Positions 1 to 10,162 of a stretch of DNA of 64,000 nt are shown here, one piece after another. A model generated the notes under the pieces. The model was given only the letters and a program-made list of their open reading frames with translations, made no database searches and had not been told where the DNA came from. The DNA is from Diplonema papillatum. Taxonomy: Eukaryota > Euglenozoa > Diplonemea > Diplonemida > Diplonemidae. Positions within the stretch are counted from its first letter, which is position 1. Each line of letters starts with the position of its first letter. The DNA is taken from the NCBI GenBank assembly GCA_030068145.1, contig JAPJBO010000388.1:139126-203125 (forward strand). Reading direction: 5' to 3'. The position numbers and the translations under genes are program-made.

Positions 1-515
1 GGTTCGGTGCGGGGCGGGTCGACCGGTTTGGGTTGTTTTGCGCCTGTTTTTGGGCGCTGTTTTTCGGGTGCTCCGCCGTCGCGCCTTGCGCGGCGTTTTG
101 CCTGTCCTCCGCGGTGCCCGCCGCTGCGCGCAGCCTTGCTGAGGTTGTGTCGAAGGCGCTGAACTGCACCGGGTTCGCTGTGGGCGCCCTGTCCGTCTCG
201 TTCGCCACCCGGTGGTTCTCCCGCACCGGCACCGTGACCGCCGGCTTCCAAGCGATCCTCTGCTGGTCCGCGTCGATCGCGTTTTTCCAAGTCCTGACGC
301 TCTTCGCGGCAGCCGTGCAGAGCGGCCCGCCTGCGTTGGGCGACGAACCGCCGCCTCCGCCTCCTCCTCTGCCGTCGCCGTTGCCTTTTTCATACGCGCG
401 CCCAGTCAGCACGCTGTCTTACCCTCTCACAGGGCCTGCCCGCGTGTCTGGCAGCACAGGCGCCAACACTAGATACCCAGGCGTAAGCAACGAACCCATT
501 CGGGAGGCCGGCTGA
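1..515 (+). CDS. MFS transporter, C-terminal part (5' end outside window)
   Basis: The reading frame is open from position 3 to a TGA at 513-515 and enters from outside the window. About the first 100 residues are hydrophobic and align by eye with the last two or three membrane segments of the MFS proteins at 10163 and 16030: an F-G-L-F start, then A-L-F-F, N-C-x-x-F-A-V-G and C-W-S-A. A Pro-rich cytosolic-type tail follows, containing S-G-S-T-G-A-N-T-R-Y, which is also nearly present in the tails of the two paralogues. The start codon and substrate cannot be judged. An ATG-less internal start would not make sense for this family, so I treat it as a truncated gene. It is probably the first member of a local MFS cluster on the same strand. 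Confidence 0.75.
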   Translation, partial: FGAGRVDRFGLFCACFWALFFGCSAVAPCAAFCLSSAVPAAARSLAEVVSKALNCTGFAVGALSVSFATRWFSRTGTVTAGFQAILCWSASIAFFQVLTLFAAAVQSGPPALGDEPPPPPPPLPSPLPFSYARPVSTLSYPLTGPARVSGSTGANTRYPGVSNEPIREAG

Positions 516-518
516 TAG

Positions 519-1480
519 AACATCCGCTGGATCCCTGGTGGCTTTCGGGCATAGTCATCAAACGTGTACCTGACGAATGTTTCCGCTTGCATGTGTCGAA
601 GGCGCCAGACTGCATCGGTTTGCCCTCTCCGGGCTCCATGCGCAATACACCGAGAACTAGCGTAGCGATAATATATAATCGCGTGATGCTCCCGAATGTC
701 CCAGGTCTCCACGTGCACCACGCTGGCGCATGAACCGATATCGAACGCCGTTTGGCCACCAGCGTCGTGATGAGGATGCGTGATGCTTTCGGGCTCCACG
801 TGCACTACTGATGCATGAAACGAGTTTGAGAATCTTCTGACTACCTATCTTTGGAAGAGGATGGGAAATCTCTTGAACTTGCGTCGTGATGAGGACCGCA
901 TGATGCTCCTGAAGTGTTGTAGACACACGCACCCTGCGCGTTAATTGCCATGTGAAGGAGCTGATGCCTAACATGTTCGAGCTCCACTGATACATGAAAC
1001 GAGTTTGAGAGCCTTCTGACTACCTATCTTGCAGAGGATTGGAAATCTCTTGAACTTGCGTCGTGGTGATTATGCTCCAAAAATGTTGTAGGCTCCACGC
1101 ACACTACACTGATGCATCAAGTGCCCTGTTGAAGAGCGTCGTGATGAGGATTGCATGATGCTCCTAGAATGTTCGAGGCACCACGTGCACTACACTGACG
1201 TGTGAACTGAGTTTGAGAGCCTTCCGACTACCTATCTTGCAGAGGATAGGAAATCTCTTGAACTTGCGTCGTGATGATTATGATGCTCCAAAAATTTTGT
1301 AGGCTCCACGCACACTACACTGGTGCATCAAGTGCAATGTTGAAGAGCGTCGTGATGAGGATTGCATGATGCTTCTAAAATGTTCGAGGCACCACGTGCA
1401 CTACTCTGACATGTGAATTGATTTTTGAGAGCCTTTTGGCTGCTTATCTTGAACTTCCGTCGTGATTGCGTGATGCTTTC
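519..1480. repeat. Degenerate tandem repeat, about 210-bp period
   Basis: GCGTCGTGATGAGGA-like starts recur at about 764, 884, 1134 and 1347, with a related GTCGTG(A/G)TGATTA form at 1058 and 1266. Each is followed by a CCACG(T/C)(G/A)CAC segment and a TCTTGCAGAGGAT segment. Spacing between equivalent blocks is about 208-213 bp. It begins just after the MFS stop codon. No coding potential is seen. Confidence 0.7.
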
Positions 1481-1761
1481 CGTTCAAATGTTGTAGGATC
1501 GCGACTCGCACAATCGACAAAAAAAGGCAAATGGTTGAGAACGAAATAGACTAACCAACTTTGATGAGTACCTATTCAGCACATGCGATGCCACCGGGTC
1601 GCAATATTGCGAGCGCCAAACACTTCGTGGGCAAGACCATAGCATGAAAGCACAGGCAGTTGTCGCAGGCATTCGCGCCGGCCAGAGGAAGTCGGATTCC
1701 ATTTGGGAAGACGCGTCAGTCAGGCTTCTGCGGTCGTGACCGCCCTCCTTTTCTTATGAAT

Positions 1762-1925
1762 GAGCACCTGCTTTGTAGGAAATACTCGAGGAGGCCGCCT
1801 GTTGCAAAATCTCAAAGAGGGCCGTAGCCGCACACGAACAACGCAGGCAAATCTTGGGTTAAGCGCGAAGCATGCGCGTTCAGCAAAAAAAAAAAGAACT
1901 CGTTTTCTGGTGGTGTTGTTTCACA
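1762..1925 (+). repeat. RepA dispersed element, diverged partial copy
   Basis: Starts with GAGCACCTGCTTTGTAGGA and continues through a diverged RepA body; the right end is missing. RepA is described in full at 34501-34705, where an empty-site comparison is possible. Confidence 0.6.
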
Positions 1926-3070
1926 AAAGAGCGTTTTACCACCTTGCGCGGCGTCACGGGATGTTTGACAGCCGCTGCTAAGCAATATTATCAAGAAAAC
2001 CATAGCCAAATGCAAGCCTACCCCTGGTGGCAGGGCTTACGCTCCGTTTTCGGTCTCAGAGAAAATACGTGTGGTCCACATGTGGGCGCTTAAGGTTCGA
2101 GGGGAAAAACACCTTTCCCCTTATGTGCGACGGCAAAAAAAAGATAGCGTCGCTAGGTAGCTACTGGACTTGGCGACACCTGGCTGTGCGGCCTTGACCA
2201 CTAGTGGGCCTAGACTCCCCTGCATGTGGACCAATAAATCAAAATCCACATGTGGTACCTGTGGATCCACACGTGGGGGAACAAAACCCAAAAAAGAATC
2301 AACGTGTGGAAATCCACACGTTCCACACGTGGAGCGTAAGCCCTGCCTGGTGGTACCTGCATTTCAAGTTCACACTGCTAAACAGTGCATGCTAATCCAT
2401 GTGGTTCGTGTACTTAAAAGAACTCAATGCCAAACAAACATAACGTGGGCGGCGCCGAAGCTTTACCAGCTTCGGCTGACACCATTTGCGTACTTAACCA
2501 TGGTTAAGAAGACGACTGAAAGCATAGACACAAAGATAGCTCAAAGCATCTGCAGAATAACACGAAATGCCTCTAGGCAAAAAACCGTTTTCACATGTTC
2601 TCCCCCTCCCAATAGGTTTTGTCCAAATACGCACCGGGCGGCGCGAGTGTTTAAGAGCCGAAGAACCACTGCGTGTGGCATGCTCGTCGTCAGCAAACAA
2701 AGAATGACCTCTCTTGCGATTAAAGCACCACCAGCTATCCTACCCGGGATTGACTGTACTTGCGGCAACCGCGCCGCAAAAAGGACGTTTCCCACAAAAA
2801 AATTAACTCTAAAAAAAAAATGCCACCACAGGCAACTGACTGCGCGATTATCGCCGGAAACACAAAACGATTCTTTCCGATGGAGTCGGGAGAACCGCAC
2901 CAAGACCATTGCGCCAATGAGTTTCGTTTGCGCGGAGTGCCACAACGGAACCAAAGCGAACTGCAGAACACCATCAAGACTCAGCCGCAGAGGCGGAGGC
3001 ATAGCACCAAGGACCCAGAACCAGTCTGGGTTTGGTAGCAACAGAAACCTGGCTGGTCGAGGATTAAGCC
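1926..3070. other. Region without recognisable gene
   Basis: Open frames exist on both strands (for example 2170-3111 plus and 2541-3077 minus). They are Lys/Arg/Cys/Thr-mixed, follow A-rich runs and show no domain I recognise. Several CCACATGTGG / CCACACGTGG dyads occur at 2075-2335. The segment around 2072-2105 (CCACATGTGG then CTTAAGGTTCGAGG) recurs at about 44463-44500, so part of this stretch is dispersed repeat. Confidence 0.5.
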
Positions 3071-3072
3071 AC

Positions 3073-3490
3073 GGCATACGCAGTGTTCGCGCTAAGGAAA
3101 AAAACGGCTGATTTCAGCCGGAAAAAAATTCTTTTTTTTACCAGACACGTCACAGGCCATCCACGGCGTTTCCCTGCGCCCTGTACCAAGAAACAAACGT
3201 CCAGGGCAAAGCGTTCAACGAAAAAAAAACTAGAACGAAAAATATGTCAAAAAAAAAAAAAAACTTATTTTTGAAAAACTGACCGGCTGATAATCAGCCG
3301 GCTTGATTTTTGGAAGGTCTGCCGATCAGAAGGGGTTTACGATAACATCATGCCGGTGCAACAGGCTGATTCCGCTCCGTGGGCGGCACAGCCAAAGCTT
3401 ACACTGTGTTGAAAATCGGCTGATATTGTGCGAGTCTGCTGGTAAAAAATGGGCTCGAACTTTAATCAGCCGGCAAGCCGGCTGATTGCG
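3073..3490 (+). repeat. RepJ dispersed element rich in CGGCTGAT hairpins
   Basis: Carries several short dyads built from CGGCTGAT/ATCAGCCG (about 3103-3122, 3284-3302, 3464-3486). An inverted, shortened copy lies at 57380-57627, and its end also recurs at 56516-56545. The body includes a shared GCCAAAGCTTACACTGTGTT block. No ORF is attributable to it. Confidence 0.65.
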
Positions 3491-3545
3491 CGCAATTGGC
3501 ATATAGTTAAAAAAAAGGTGTAATTCCCTTATATCCCAACACTTG

Positions 3546-3621
3546 AAATTTTGTTCCCTTATATCCCAATGGGATTGCCTTGGGCAAGGCAATCCCATTG
3601 GGATATAAGGGAACAAAATTT
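3546..3621. repeat. Perfect 37-bp inverted repeat with 2-bp spacer
   Basis: Positions 3546-3582 are the exact reverse complement of 3585-3621, with GG at 3583-3584 between them. The right arm contains the unit GGGATATAAGGGAACAAAAT, which is repeated at 3629-3654 and 3662-3687, so the right arm is the first of three direct copies. Confidence 0.95.
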
Positions 3622-3843
3622 GTTGGTTGGGATATAAGGGAACAAAATTTGTTGTCCCATTGGGATATAAGGGAACAAAATTTGTTGACCACAGAACCTG
3701 GCCACCAGTCAGTCCGACCAGCCTGGACAGACCAGACAGCCTGGACAGCCTGGACATCCTGGACAGCCTGGTTTGAAAGGACGAATCACAGGACGTGGAA
3801 CATGATTCGTCGGACCGCTGAGCACAAAGTTACCAAGTTTTCA

Positions 3844-3962
3844 AAACACCGCAACGGAGCAGGCGCCCGGCAGGCAATAGGCTCGGTCAGGACTGATCCC
3901 TCACACCGAAGTGATCACGGGTTGCCTTGTGAGCGTAGATGCGCGGGGCTGAACTCAGGCTG
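3844..3962 (+). repeat. 119-bp direct repeat, copy 1
   Basis: Nearly identical to 4117-4235, offset 273 bp. It spans ACCGCAACGGAGCAGGCGCC to GGGGCTGAACTCAGGCTG. Only a few substitutions separate the copies. The sequence looks structured and conserved but I do not recognise it as a known RNA. Confidence 0.9.
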
Positions 3963-4116
3963 GATGAGTGGGTTTTGTCAGGTAACAATGGCCCTCCACA
4001 CCGGATCTCAAGAGTAAGCTTCGTTTCCAAAAGTCGTGATCAAGTCTGTATACCCACAGAAGGCGCGAACTTAACGCAAGGACCCTTCAGAAGTGGAACG
4101 CATTGGTCAGAAAAGC

Positions 4117-4235
4117 AAACACCGCAACGGAGCAGGCGCCCGGCAGGCATTAGGCTCGGTCAGGACTGATCCCTCACACCGAAGTGATCATGGGTTGCCT
4201 TGTGAGCGTAGATGCGCGGGGCTGAACTCAGGCTG
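4117..4235 (+). repeat. 119-bp direct repeat, copy 2
   Basis: Second copy of the 3844-3962 block; differences include CACGGG versus CATGGG and CAATAGG versus CATTAGG. The intervening 154 bp are unique. Confidence 0.9.
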
Positions 4236-4848
4236 CATAGTGGGTTTGCGGAACTGCCGTAGCATCGATCAGCGAGTAAACGTATCCATCCCTGGCCGTG
4301 GCGCTCGATGGCTTCGGTAAACCGCATCGCGTATACAGACGAGACTTGACTCCGTACTTAGAGAGCGAATTCCGTCGATCATGGTGCAGATGACTTTACG
4401 CAGGACGATGCAATATTACCCCTCCCTTCCCTCTTTGCCCTCCCGAAAAGAAAAGGCGTCGTTGAGCAGAGTGTAAAAAAGGATACGGGTGCACGAGCAC
4501 GCGGGGCTCATGCAGATGGAAAAAATCGGCCAATTTATCCGTAACGTAAAACACGCAACATGCAAGAAGCTGCAGCGCAACCGGATGCGAAGTAGGGCAG
4601 TGCTAAACATGTGCTGACTGCTTCCAGGATTGAAATCGCTGGTGCTGGTCCTGCTGCCAATCTTGTTACGACGGTTGCTTCCTCTTCCTCTGGCCGCATG
4701 ACCACAAGGGCCGAAGTGGCAGTAAAATTTGAGAAATTGAAACCTCATTTTGGCCCAGTGTCCTTCCGCATGGAGGCACACGGAACTTGAAGAGCTCCCC
4801 CGCAGCTGTATTGTTTCTCCCCTCTAGCCTCCTTCGAAGTACTCTTCT

Positions 4849-5090
4849 TTCGAAGTAAGCACAAGGTAGCCCCTCGAATATTTTTTACATAAGCGCCAGC
4901 TTGGAAGGAAATGCTCGGCGATGCTGCCAGACAAAGAACCGAAGGGATCCCAAGTGCCGCAACTACCGAACCACGTGCTGAATGGACGTGAGGCCACAGG
5001 TCTACCCCAACACGACAAATCACAATAACGCAACAGATCAAAGTCATGAGTGAGAAAACAACACTCGGTGGTGAAAGCGAACAAAACAAG
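4849..5090 (+). repeat. RepB dispersed element, diverged copy joined to a RepA end
   Basis: The left edge is a RepA right end (GGTAGCCCCTCGAATATTTT). RepB follows: GCGCCAGCTTGGAAGG, GATCCCAAGTGC, ACCACGTGCTGAA, and AGTGAGAAAACAACACTCGG. It differs from the 13-kb copies at many positions. Confidence 0.75.
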
Positions 5091-5111
5091 CAATGCGGAA
5101 CCGCCCAAGTA

Positions 5112-5195
5112 GGACCTGCTGATTATGTCCATTTGCCAAGTTGCCACCTGAAACCACGTCCAGGATTTGGGCTCAGGGTAGTGCGGTCAATGAAA
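5112..5195 (+). repeat. RepI fragment
   Basis: Contains GCCACCTGAAACCACGTCC and TTTGGGCTCAGGGTAGTGCG, shared with 40680-40745 and 57840-57900. Confidence 0.65.
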
Positions 5196-6639
5196 AATAG
5201 CATGTCGCTCGAACGAACTGGTGTGGTCTCGATGAGACGCTCCCGTGAAAAAGTGGTGGGGGGGGGGGGACGTTCCGCCCACCTTCTTTTTCAAGTTTTA
5301 GCCACATTGCGATGTGTTCCGCAAACGTTAGTCTGAGCGATGAGCGAACCAATGCCGTACTGCAGATCATGTCAGAGCTACAATTTACAAGTCCGTGCTT
5401 CACTTGGAGGTCCCACCTCAAGAGATGCCAGGTGAACAGGAAAAGAAATCCCGAATTGTCCTCTGGACGACCAAAGTAAAAAAACTGCAGATTTCCCAGA
5501 ATATCATATGAGTCGATGCCAAAAGGGGGGGGGGGGGGTTTGGGCGGAAAAATCCCCGCATAGTTCACCAGGGTCTGACGGGTACTGAGGCCCCATACCC
5601 TTCCTAAAACATGATTCTGCGTTCAAATACGCCCTCAGAAGCCTCCGGAGAGCCTTCTATGATGTCCCAAATGCGATTTTATGGGTTTTTAGGGGGTCCC
5701 CCCGTCTGCTGGCCGTAAACCGCCATAGTAGACACATATGTTACTAGACACATATTATACTGCTTTCCAACCAAGAGAAGGAGGGGGACGCGACCCAGAG
5801 ACCCGGGCTAAGTAGCTTGGAACTAGTGTGATGGACCTTTCTTCGGAGGGGCTCACGCATTCAAAGATCGACTTATACGCAGGAACTACGCAGGAACTGC
5901 GGAATGCGGGCTTTTCGGAGGTACCTAGCCCCCCCCCGTGCATAAGATGGATAAAAAACTCGGGTTTTGGCGGTATCCTCCTTATTCCGTGCTCGCATTA
6001 AGGTGAGGCGGTCCGTCCCTATCTCTTGAAACTGCATCGAAGTGCCTGCCGCTGTTTATCACAGTGAATCACGGTCTATCAGGTCCATCCCTAGTCCCTA
6101 GAGCTGCATCGAGGTGCCCGGCGCTGTATTCTTCGGCAGGGCTTACGCAGCTCTTTTGTCTTGGAGTTAAATGCCTGCTGAAAATCAGTATGAAGGGTCA
6201 GGCAAAAAAGAAATAGAACATAGGGGGCTCACCTGCCAGTGTTGCGTGCCCCTGCCTCTGCCTCCTCTCCGGCCTCAACCTTCCAGTGTCGCGGTGGTAA
6301 GCAACAGCAGGATCTGCCGACCGGAAGGTACTGCAGTTGATTCCCCAGATGAATCTGCCGAAAAGATAGTACGTGTTGATAAAGTACTGGTTTCAGCACG
6401 TGTACACGTACTGATTCAGCTTGTGTACAAAAAGAAAGTTTAAGAAAATTAACGTGCTGAAATCAGCATGCTGAACGTAAGGCCTGTTCTTCGGTCTATC
6501 ACGGTCCATCAAGAGGGGATGGACCAGCTCAATTAAGGGGAGGTGTCCCCCCCGCAAACCCGCAAACTTGCTGCTCACCTGCCAGAACCGTCCTGACGTG
6601 GCCTCGGCCAGATCCAGCTGCTGCCCCCTGTGGGCAAGA
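5196..6639. other. Non-coding region with homopolymers and a RepK fragment
   Basis: No gene seen. G runs occur at about 5257-5269 and 5525-5538. At 6018-6130 there is a reverse-oriented block (TATCACAGTGAATCACGGTC) that matches the 50310-50370 family. Short ORFs here are shadows or low complexity. Confidence 0.5.
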
Positions 6640-6927
6640 AAGCAGAAGAAGAAAAAGAAAAAGAAAAAGGCCGCTCCTGGTCCAGGAACGTGAACTTGCA
6701 AAGCTTGAGTCGGAGGCAGCTCATTGCCACAACCCCGTCCGCTCTGCCCTGCGGCTGACCGCCTCGACGAGCTTGTGTTCAGCGCGAGCGCCAAGCCCCA
6801 AGGTGCGCCAAGCCTTGATGCTTTAGTTTGGGAAATCGGTAGCCACTTGACCCGTAGGCCCGTGGCTCTGCAGTACCGCCGAACACGTGAAGCTTGGCTC
6901 CCGTGTAGCAGGCTTTCCCTGGTACCT
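6640..6927 (+). repeat. RepD dispersed element (about 290 bp)
   Basis: Begins in a GAAAAAGAAAAAGG run, then GGCCGCTCCTGGTCCAGGAA, through GCTTGCAAAGCTTGAGTCGG, to GGCTTTCCCTGGTACC. It lacks about 12 nt (the ACGGTCAACCAC block) found in the other three copies. Confidence 0.8.
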
Positions 6928-7321
6928 AAAGGACGGGGAAACCTGCCAAGAAAGCAGGAAAAAAAAGTACTGCGCGAGTGGGGACGCGGTCAAGTCTCCT
7001 TCGAGCCACGTCCTTGCGGGTTTCTACGTTCGGGAACAGCCAAAACGTAAAAGAAAAAAGGAAAGAGAAAAGTGTCTGGGGGGGACTAGTCCTGATGCGA
7101 AATGTGCACGAGTCCCTATTTCGCATTACAATTCCTGGTACCAGTCCCCAGGAATTTGCTCAAAACTTCATTTCCCTGACAAAAGGACTCAACTCTAAAA
7201 GTCGAGGAAAATAACTTTTACCAAGTATGAAATGTTGGAGGAAATGAGAAGCTCGTCGCCGCAAACCGTGGCGTTTGCACTTGCGTCCTGAATCCAGCTT
7301 TACGCGTTCAACGAAAAAGCG

Positions 7322-7510
7322 CGTGGGTGGCCCAAGACTAAATTCAAAGCGAATTTCTTCTTGGTGTCGGTCGCAACACTTACAAACATGGCTAGCCGTA
7401 GTTAAAGTGTATAAGCATACCTACTACCCTCATACCACCCGCCTCATAGCCTCAATGGTCAACCGGAGACCCTAAAACACCGAACCTCTAAACCACAATA
7501 AACGCTAAAA
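7322..7510 (+). repeat. RepE dispersed element ending in AATAAA-like motif
   Basis: Runs from GGCCCAAGACTAAATTCAAA to CCACAATAAACGCTAAAA. The terminal part (GGTCAACCGGAGACCCTAAA onward) is the best conserved piece of the family and recurs at least eight times in the window. The AATAAA hexamer could act as a polyadenylation signal. Confidence 0.75.
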
Positions 7511-7619
7511 ATGGGGTCCCCGTTGGGCACATTTTGGCACGCACTAACCCCCCTGAGGCACCTTGCCCAAAAGGAAAAGGGACAACCGATTCCAGAACCT
7601 GGAAGGAAGGACGACAAGA

Positions 7620-7672
7620 GAGGTCGAAGGACACCAGACTGCACATTAACCTCGGGTGATTGTCGGCAACCA
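7620..7672 (+). repeat. Leader-type motif L, copy
   Basis: Shares GTCGAA(A/G)GACACCAGACTG and a TCGG(C/A)AAC end with blocks upstream of the coding starts at 10163, 16030 and 46935, and with copies at 26121 and 59175. Confidence 0.6.
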
Positions 7673-8215
7673 GTGCCCCCGCTAACGAAAAAGTGCGAGG
7701 AATTCCTCAAAAAAAAGACAGGCGCTTCGTTGTGTTTGTGCGTGCCGGTTGATCGTTTTCCCGCTTGTGTGTATTCAGGTAAGGAATTCTGATCAACCAC
7801 CAAACCACGCTGCCTACGTCTTTTTAGCCTGCACAATACATTGAAGGGCAACCCACAAGATTGTTAGTACTAAAAACGTTGGGGGCCCAAGACTACACTC
7901 CACGAAGGAATGTACTTGGTGTCGGTCACAAACAGTCCCGGACATGGCTAGCCATAACCTAACGAAAGCGTGCACTAAATATACAACCCGTAACCACATA
8001 GCCCTTTCTTGCTCTAAGAGAACCCATTCTTGAACGGTCACACGGAGACCTAAAACCCCGGAATTTCAAGCGAACTTTAACTCTAAAAAAAGAGGCTGGA
8101 ACAAAGAGGGCGAGGAATTCCTCATGAGGATTTCCTCACCTTTTTCCCGTTGATGCCCCCGGACCCCCCTTTGGAAGACTCAGGTGCCCCCCCGAGGGCC
8201 TTAGCTGGGGAGAAT

Positions 8216-8476
8216 AGCTGAGTGCAGCTCTTGACAAAGCTAGATGGAAAAAGGAAAAGGTGTTTTGATTCTTCGCTTTTTCTCACGAACGGGATTAGGG
8301 TCCCTAAGGGCCCCCGCAGATTAGCGAGCTCGTTCGATGGTAGACTGCGGGACGACAAAGGGGGGGTCGGTCCTGCTTTTGGCTTTGTAGGTTCTCCCGA
8401 CTCCCCAATTCGTGGTTAGCACAAACTCAAGAGGTCTAGTCAACTATTCCCTGCAGTATTGGCATACTTTCAAGAA
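8216..8476 (+). repeat. RepC dispersed element with internal insertion
   Basis: RepC begins near AGCTCTTGACAAAG and ends TATTGGCATACTTTCAA. In this copy an extra block of roughly 60 bp (about 8293-8355) sits between CACGAACGGG and GGGTCGGTCCTG. The other copies are contiguous there. Confidence 0.75.
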
Positions 8477-8642
8477 AAAAAAAGCCTATCCCAGGTTTTT
8501 GGGTTTCCTCACTAAAAGCCACCACATAGCCCTTTCTTGCTCTACGAGAACCCATTCAAGGACGGTCACACGGAGACCCTAACCCCCCGGAATTTCAAGC
8601 GAACTTTTAACTCTAAAAGTGAGGTTAGCGGGAGCACTGTCG

Positions 8643-8670
8643 GCCAGGGATTATCCTGCATGGTTAACAA
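8643..8670 (+). repeat. MITE-F terminal fragment
   Basis: CAGGGATTATCCTGCATGGTTAA matches the terminus of the full MITE-F copy at 39369-40011 (as its reverse complement). Confidence 0.6.
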
Positions 8671-9176
8671 ATTGTTTCTTCACCAAAAAGAAGAAGAAGG
8701 TAGAAGAAGAAGCCCCCCTGGCAAAAATAAATAGAGCATGCCTTGCAAACTGGGCCGACACAGGAACTTGCTGCAGGCCATGTTCGCGCGTTTATTGAGG
8801 TTTGCAACGAGAACGAGAGTACCGACATTGCAATGGTGTACAGGGTGCTCGGGTCATACGGAGAGCTGTGTAAGCCCGGTTCCACGTCTTTCCAGCAATT
8901 AAATTTGTGGTGAGCACAGCGAGCCGCAGGAAGACTGGTGCAGTAGCATGTGATCGACAGGGTGGACGATACAAGTACTGGGGTGCAGTGGCTATCCACA
9001 GAACGGGGGAGTCCGGCACCTTCGGCGCTAAAAAGCTTGCTTGTATGTGTGCGTGTGTGTGTCTGTGATCATACCGGCCCGTACTACCAGTGTGTCCGGA
9101 GAGAAGAAAAGTAGTACGTGCTGATAACGTACTGATTTCAGCATGTGTACATGTACTGATTCAGCATGTGTACAAG

Positions 9177-9354
9177 AAGAAGAAGAAGAAAAAGAAAAAG
9201 GCCGTTCCTGGTCCAGGAACGTGACGGTCAACCACAGCTTGCAAAGCTTGAGTCGGAGGCAGCACAGTGCCACAACCCGTCCGCTCTGCCCTGTGGCTGA
9301 CTGTCTCGACGAGCGCAAGCGCCAAGCCCCAAGGTGCGCCACGCCTTGATGAAC
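9177..9354 (+). repeat. RepD dispersed element, 3'-truncated
   Basis: Starts in the GAAGAAGAAAAAG run and keeps the GGTCCAGGAACGTGACGGTC block, but stops after GCCTTGATG. The following bases pass directly into a MITE-F body. Confidence 0.75.
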
Positions 9355-9356
9355 AT

Positions 9357-9602
9357 TGATTAACCACAGGGGTTTCTGGTGAAAAACCTTTTTGTGCTTG
9401 CAAGGCCAGTGCCACGCAGGCTACAGGACCCGCAGGAACCACAGCAAAGTAGCGAAGCAGCAACACGCCCACGGTCGCATACCAGGATTCCAGGCCATTG
9501 GAGAAACCTCGCTCAACGTGGACAAAAAAAATCTTGTCGGCCATGTTACAGACTTTTTAGCCATGATTTTCCCGAATTTCGGGGATTAGAATAATTCCTG
9601 CT
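9357..9602 (+). repeat. MITE-F, right-hand 246 bp
   Basis: Runs from TTAACCACAGGGGTTTCTGG to the terminal TTTCGGGGATTAGAATAATTCCTG region. Orientation is opposite to the full copy at 39369-40011. The left terminus is absent. Confidence 0.75.
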
Positions 9603-10088
9603 GTCGGCAACACAAAAAAAAAAAAAAAAGAAGCAACAAGAGGAAAAGAAGGAAGCGGCGTTCGCCCATTTCTTTCCACGTGTCACTGCTCCAGGGGTTC
9701 TGCAACGCGAGGAACGTGAGAGGCAGGGATCTGCCGCATCCACGGTGATGCAGTTTGGTATCCGAGACTCTTTACTGAGCTGTAAGGGTTGTTCCAACAC
9801 ACGCGCGAACATGCGCACACAGAGGTACCGAACGTCAGCATTAGTCGACACGTGATGCACGTGCGAACGATGCTCGGAAAAGCGTTAGTTACGTAGGTCA
9901 AGCTCATGACACTGAGAGAGAGCGGAGTTGCCCAAACTGTTGTCAACCTCTAGTGTTTACTTTTTGAAACGAACCTCTAAGCCACAATAAACGTTTGAAA
10001 ACCAGACGCGCCGTGTCAAACAACTGATGGTATTCGACTTCCTTGTCGCATGTCACCGCATAACCCGAGCCAGGAAAAGCGAAAGAAA

Positions 10089-10140
10089 AGTCGAAAGGCA
10101 ACAGACGTCAACCCCGGTTGTGTGTCGGTGTTGCACAAGA
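10089..10140 (+). repeat. Leader-type motif L upstream of MFS gene
   Basis: GTCGAAAGGCAACAGACGTC with a trailing TGTCGGTGTTGCACAA form ends about 23 bp before the ATG at 10163. It is a diverged copy of the motif also seen upstream of 16030 and 46935. Confidence 0.5.
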
Positions 10141-10162
10141 AAAGAGGCCCGCGTTGTGCAAA

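Noticed and set aside
2170-3111. 313-codon open frame (plus) and 178-codon frame (minus) in the same stretch
   Set aside because: No domain, mixed low-complexity composition, poly-A runs translated as Lys, a dispersed repeat at its left end, and both strands equally open.
3844-4235. Direct repeat pair as a structured RNA gene
   Set aside because: Recognisable only as a duplicated sequence; no known RNA motif or promoter boxes identified.
10101-10125. 2A-like D-V-N-P-G string upstream of the MFS ATG
   Set aside because: The upstream residues expected for a 2A peptide are missing, the frame differs from the MFS frame, and the bases belong to motif L.
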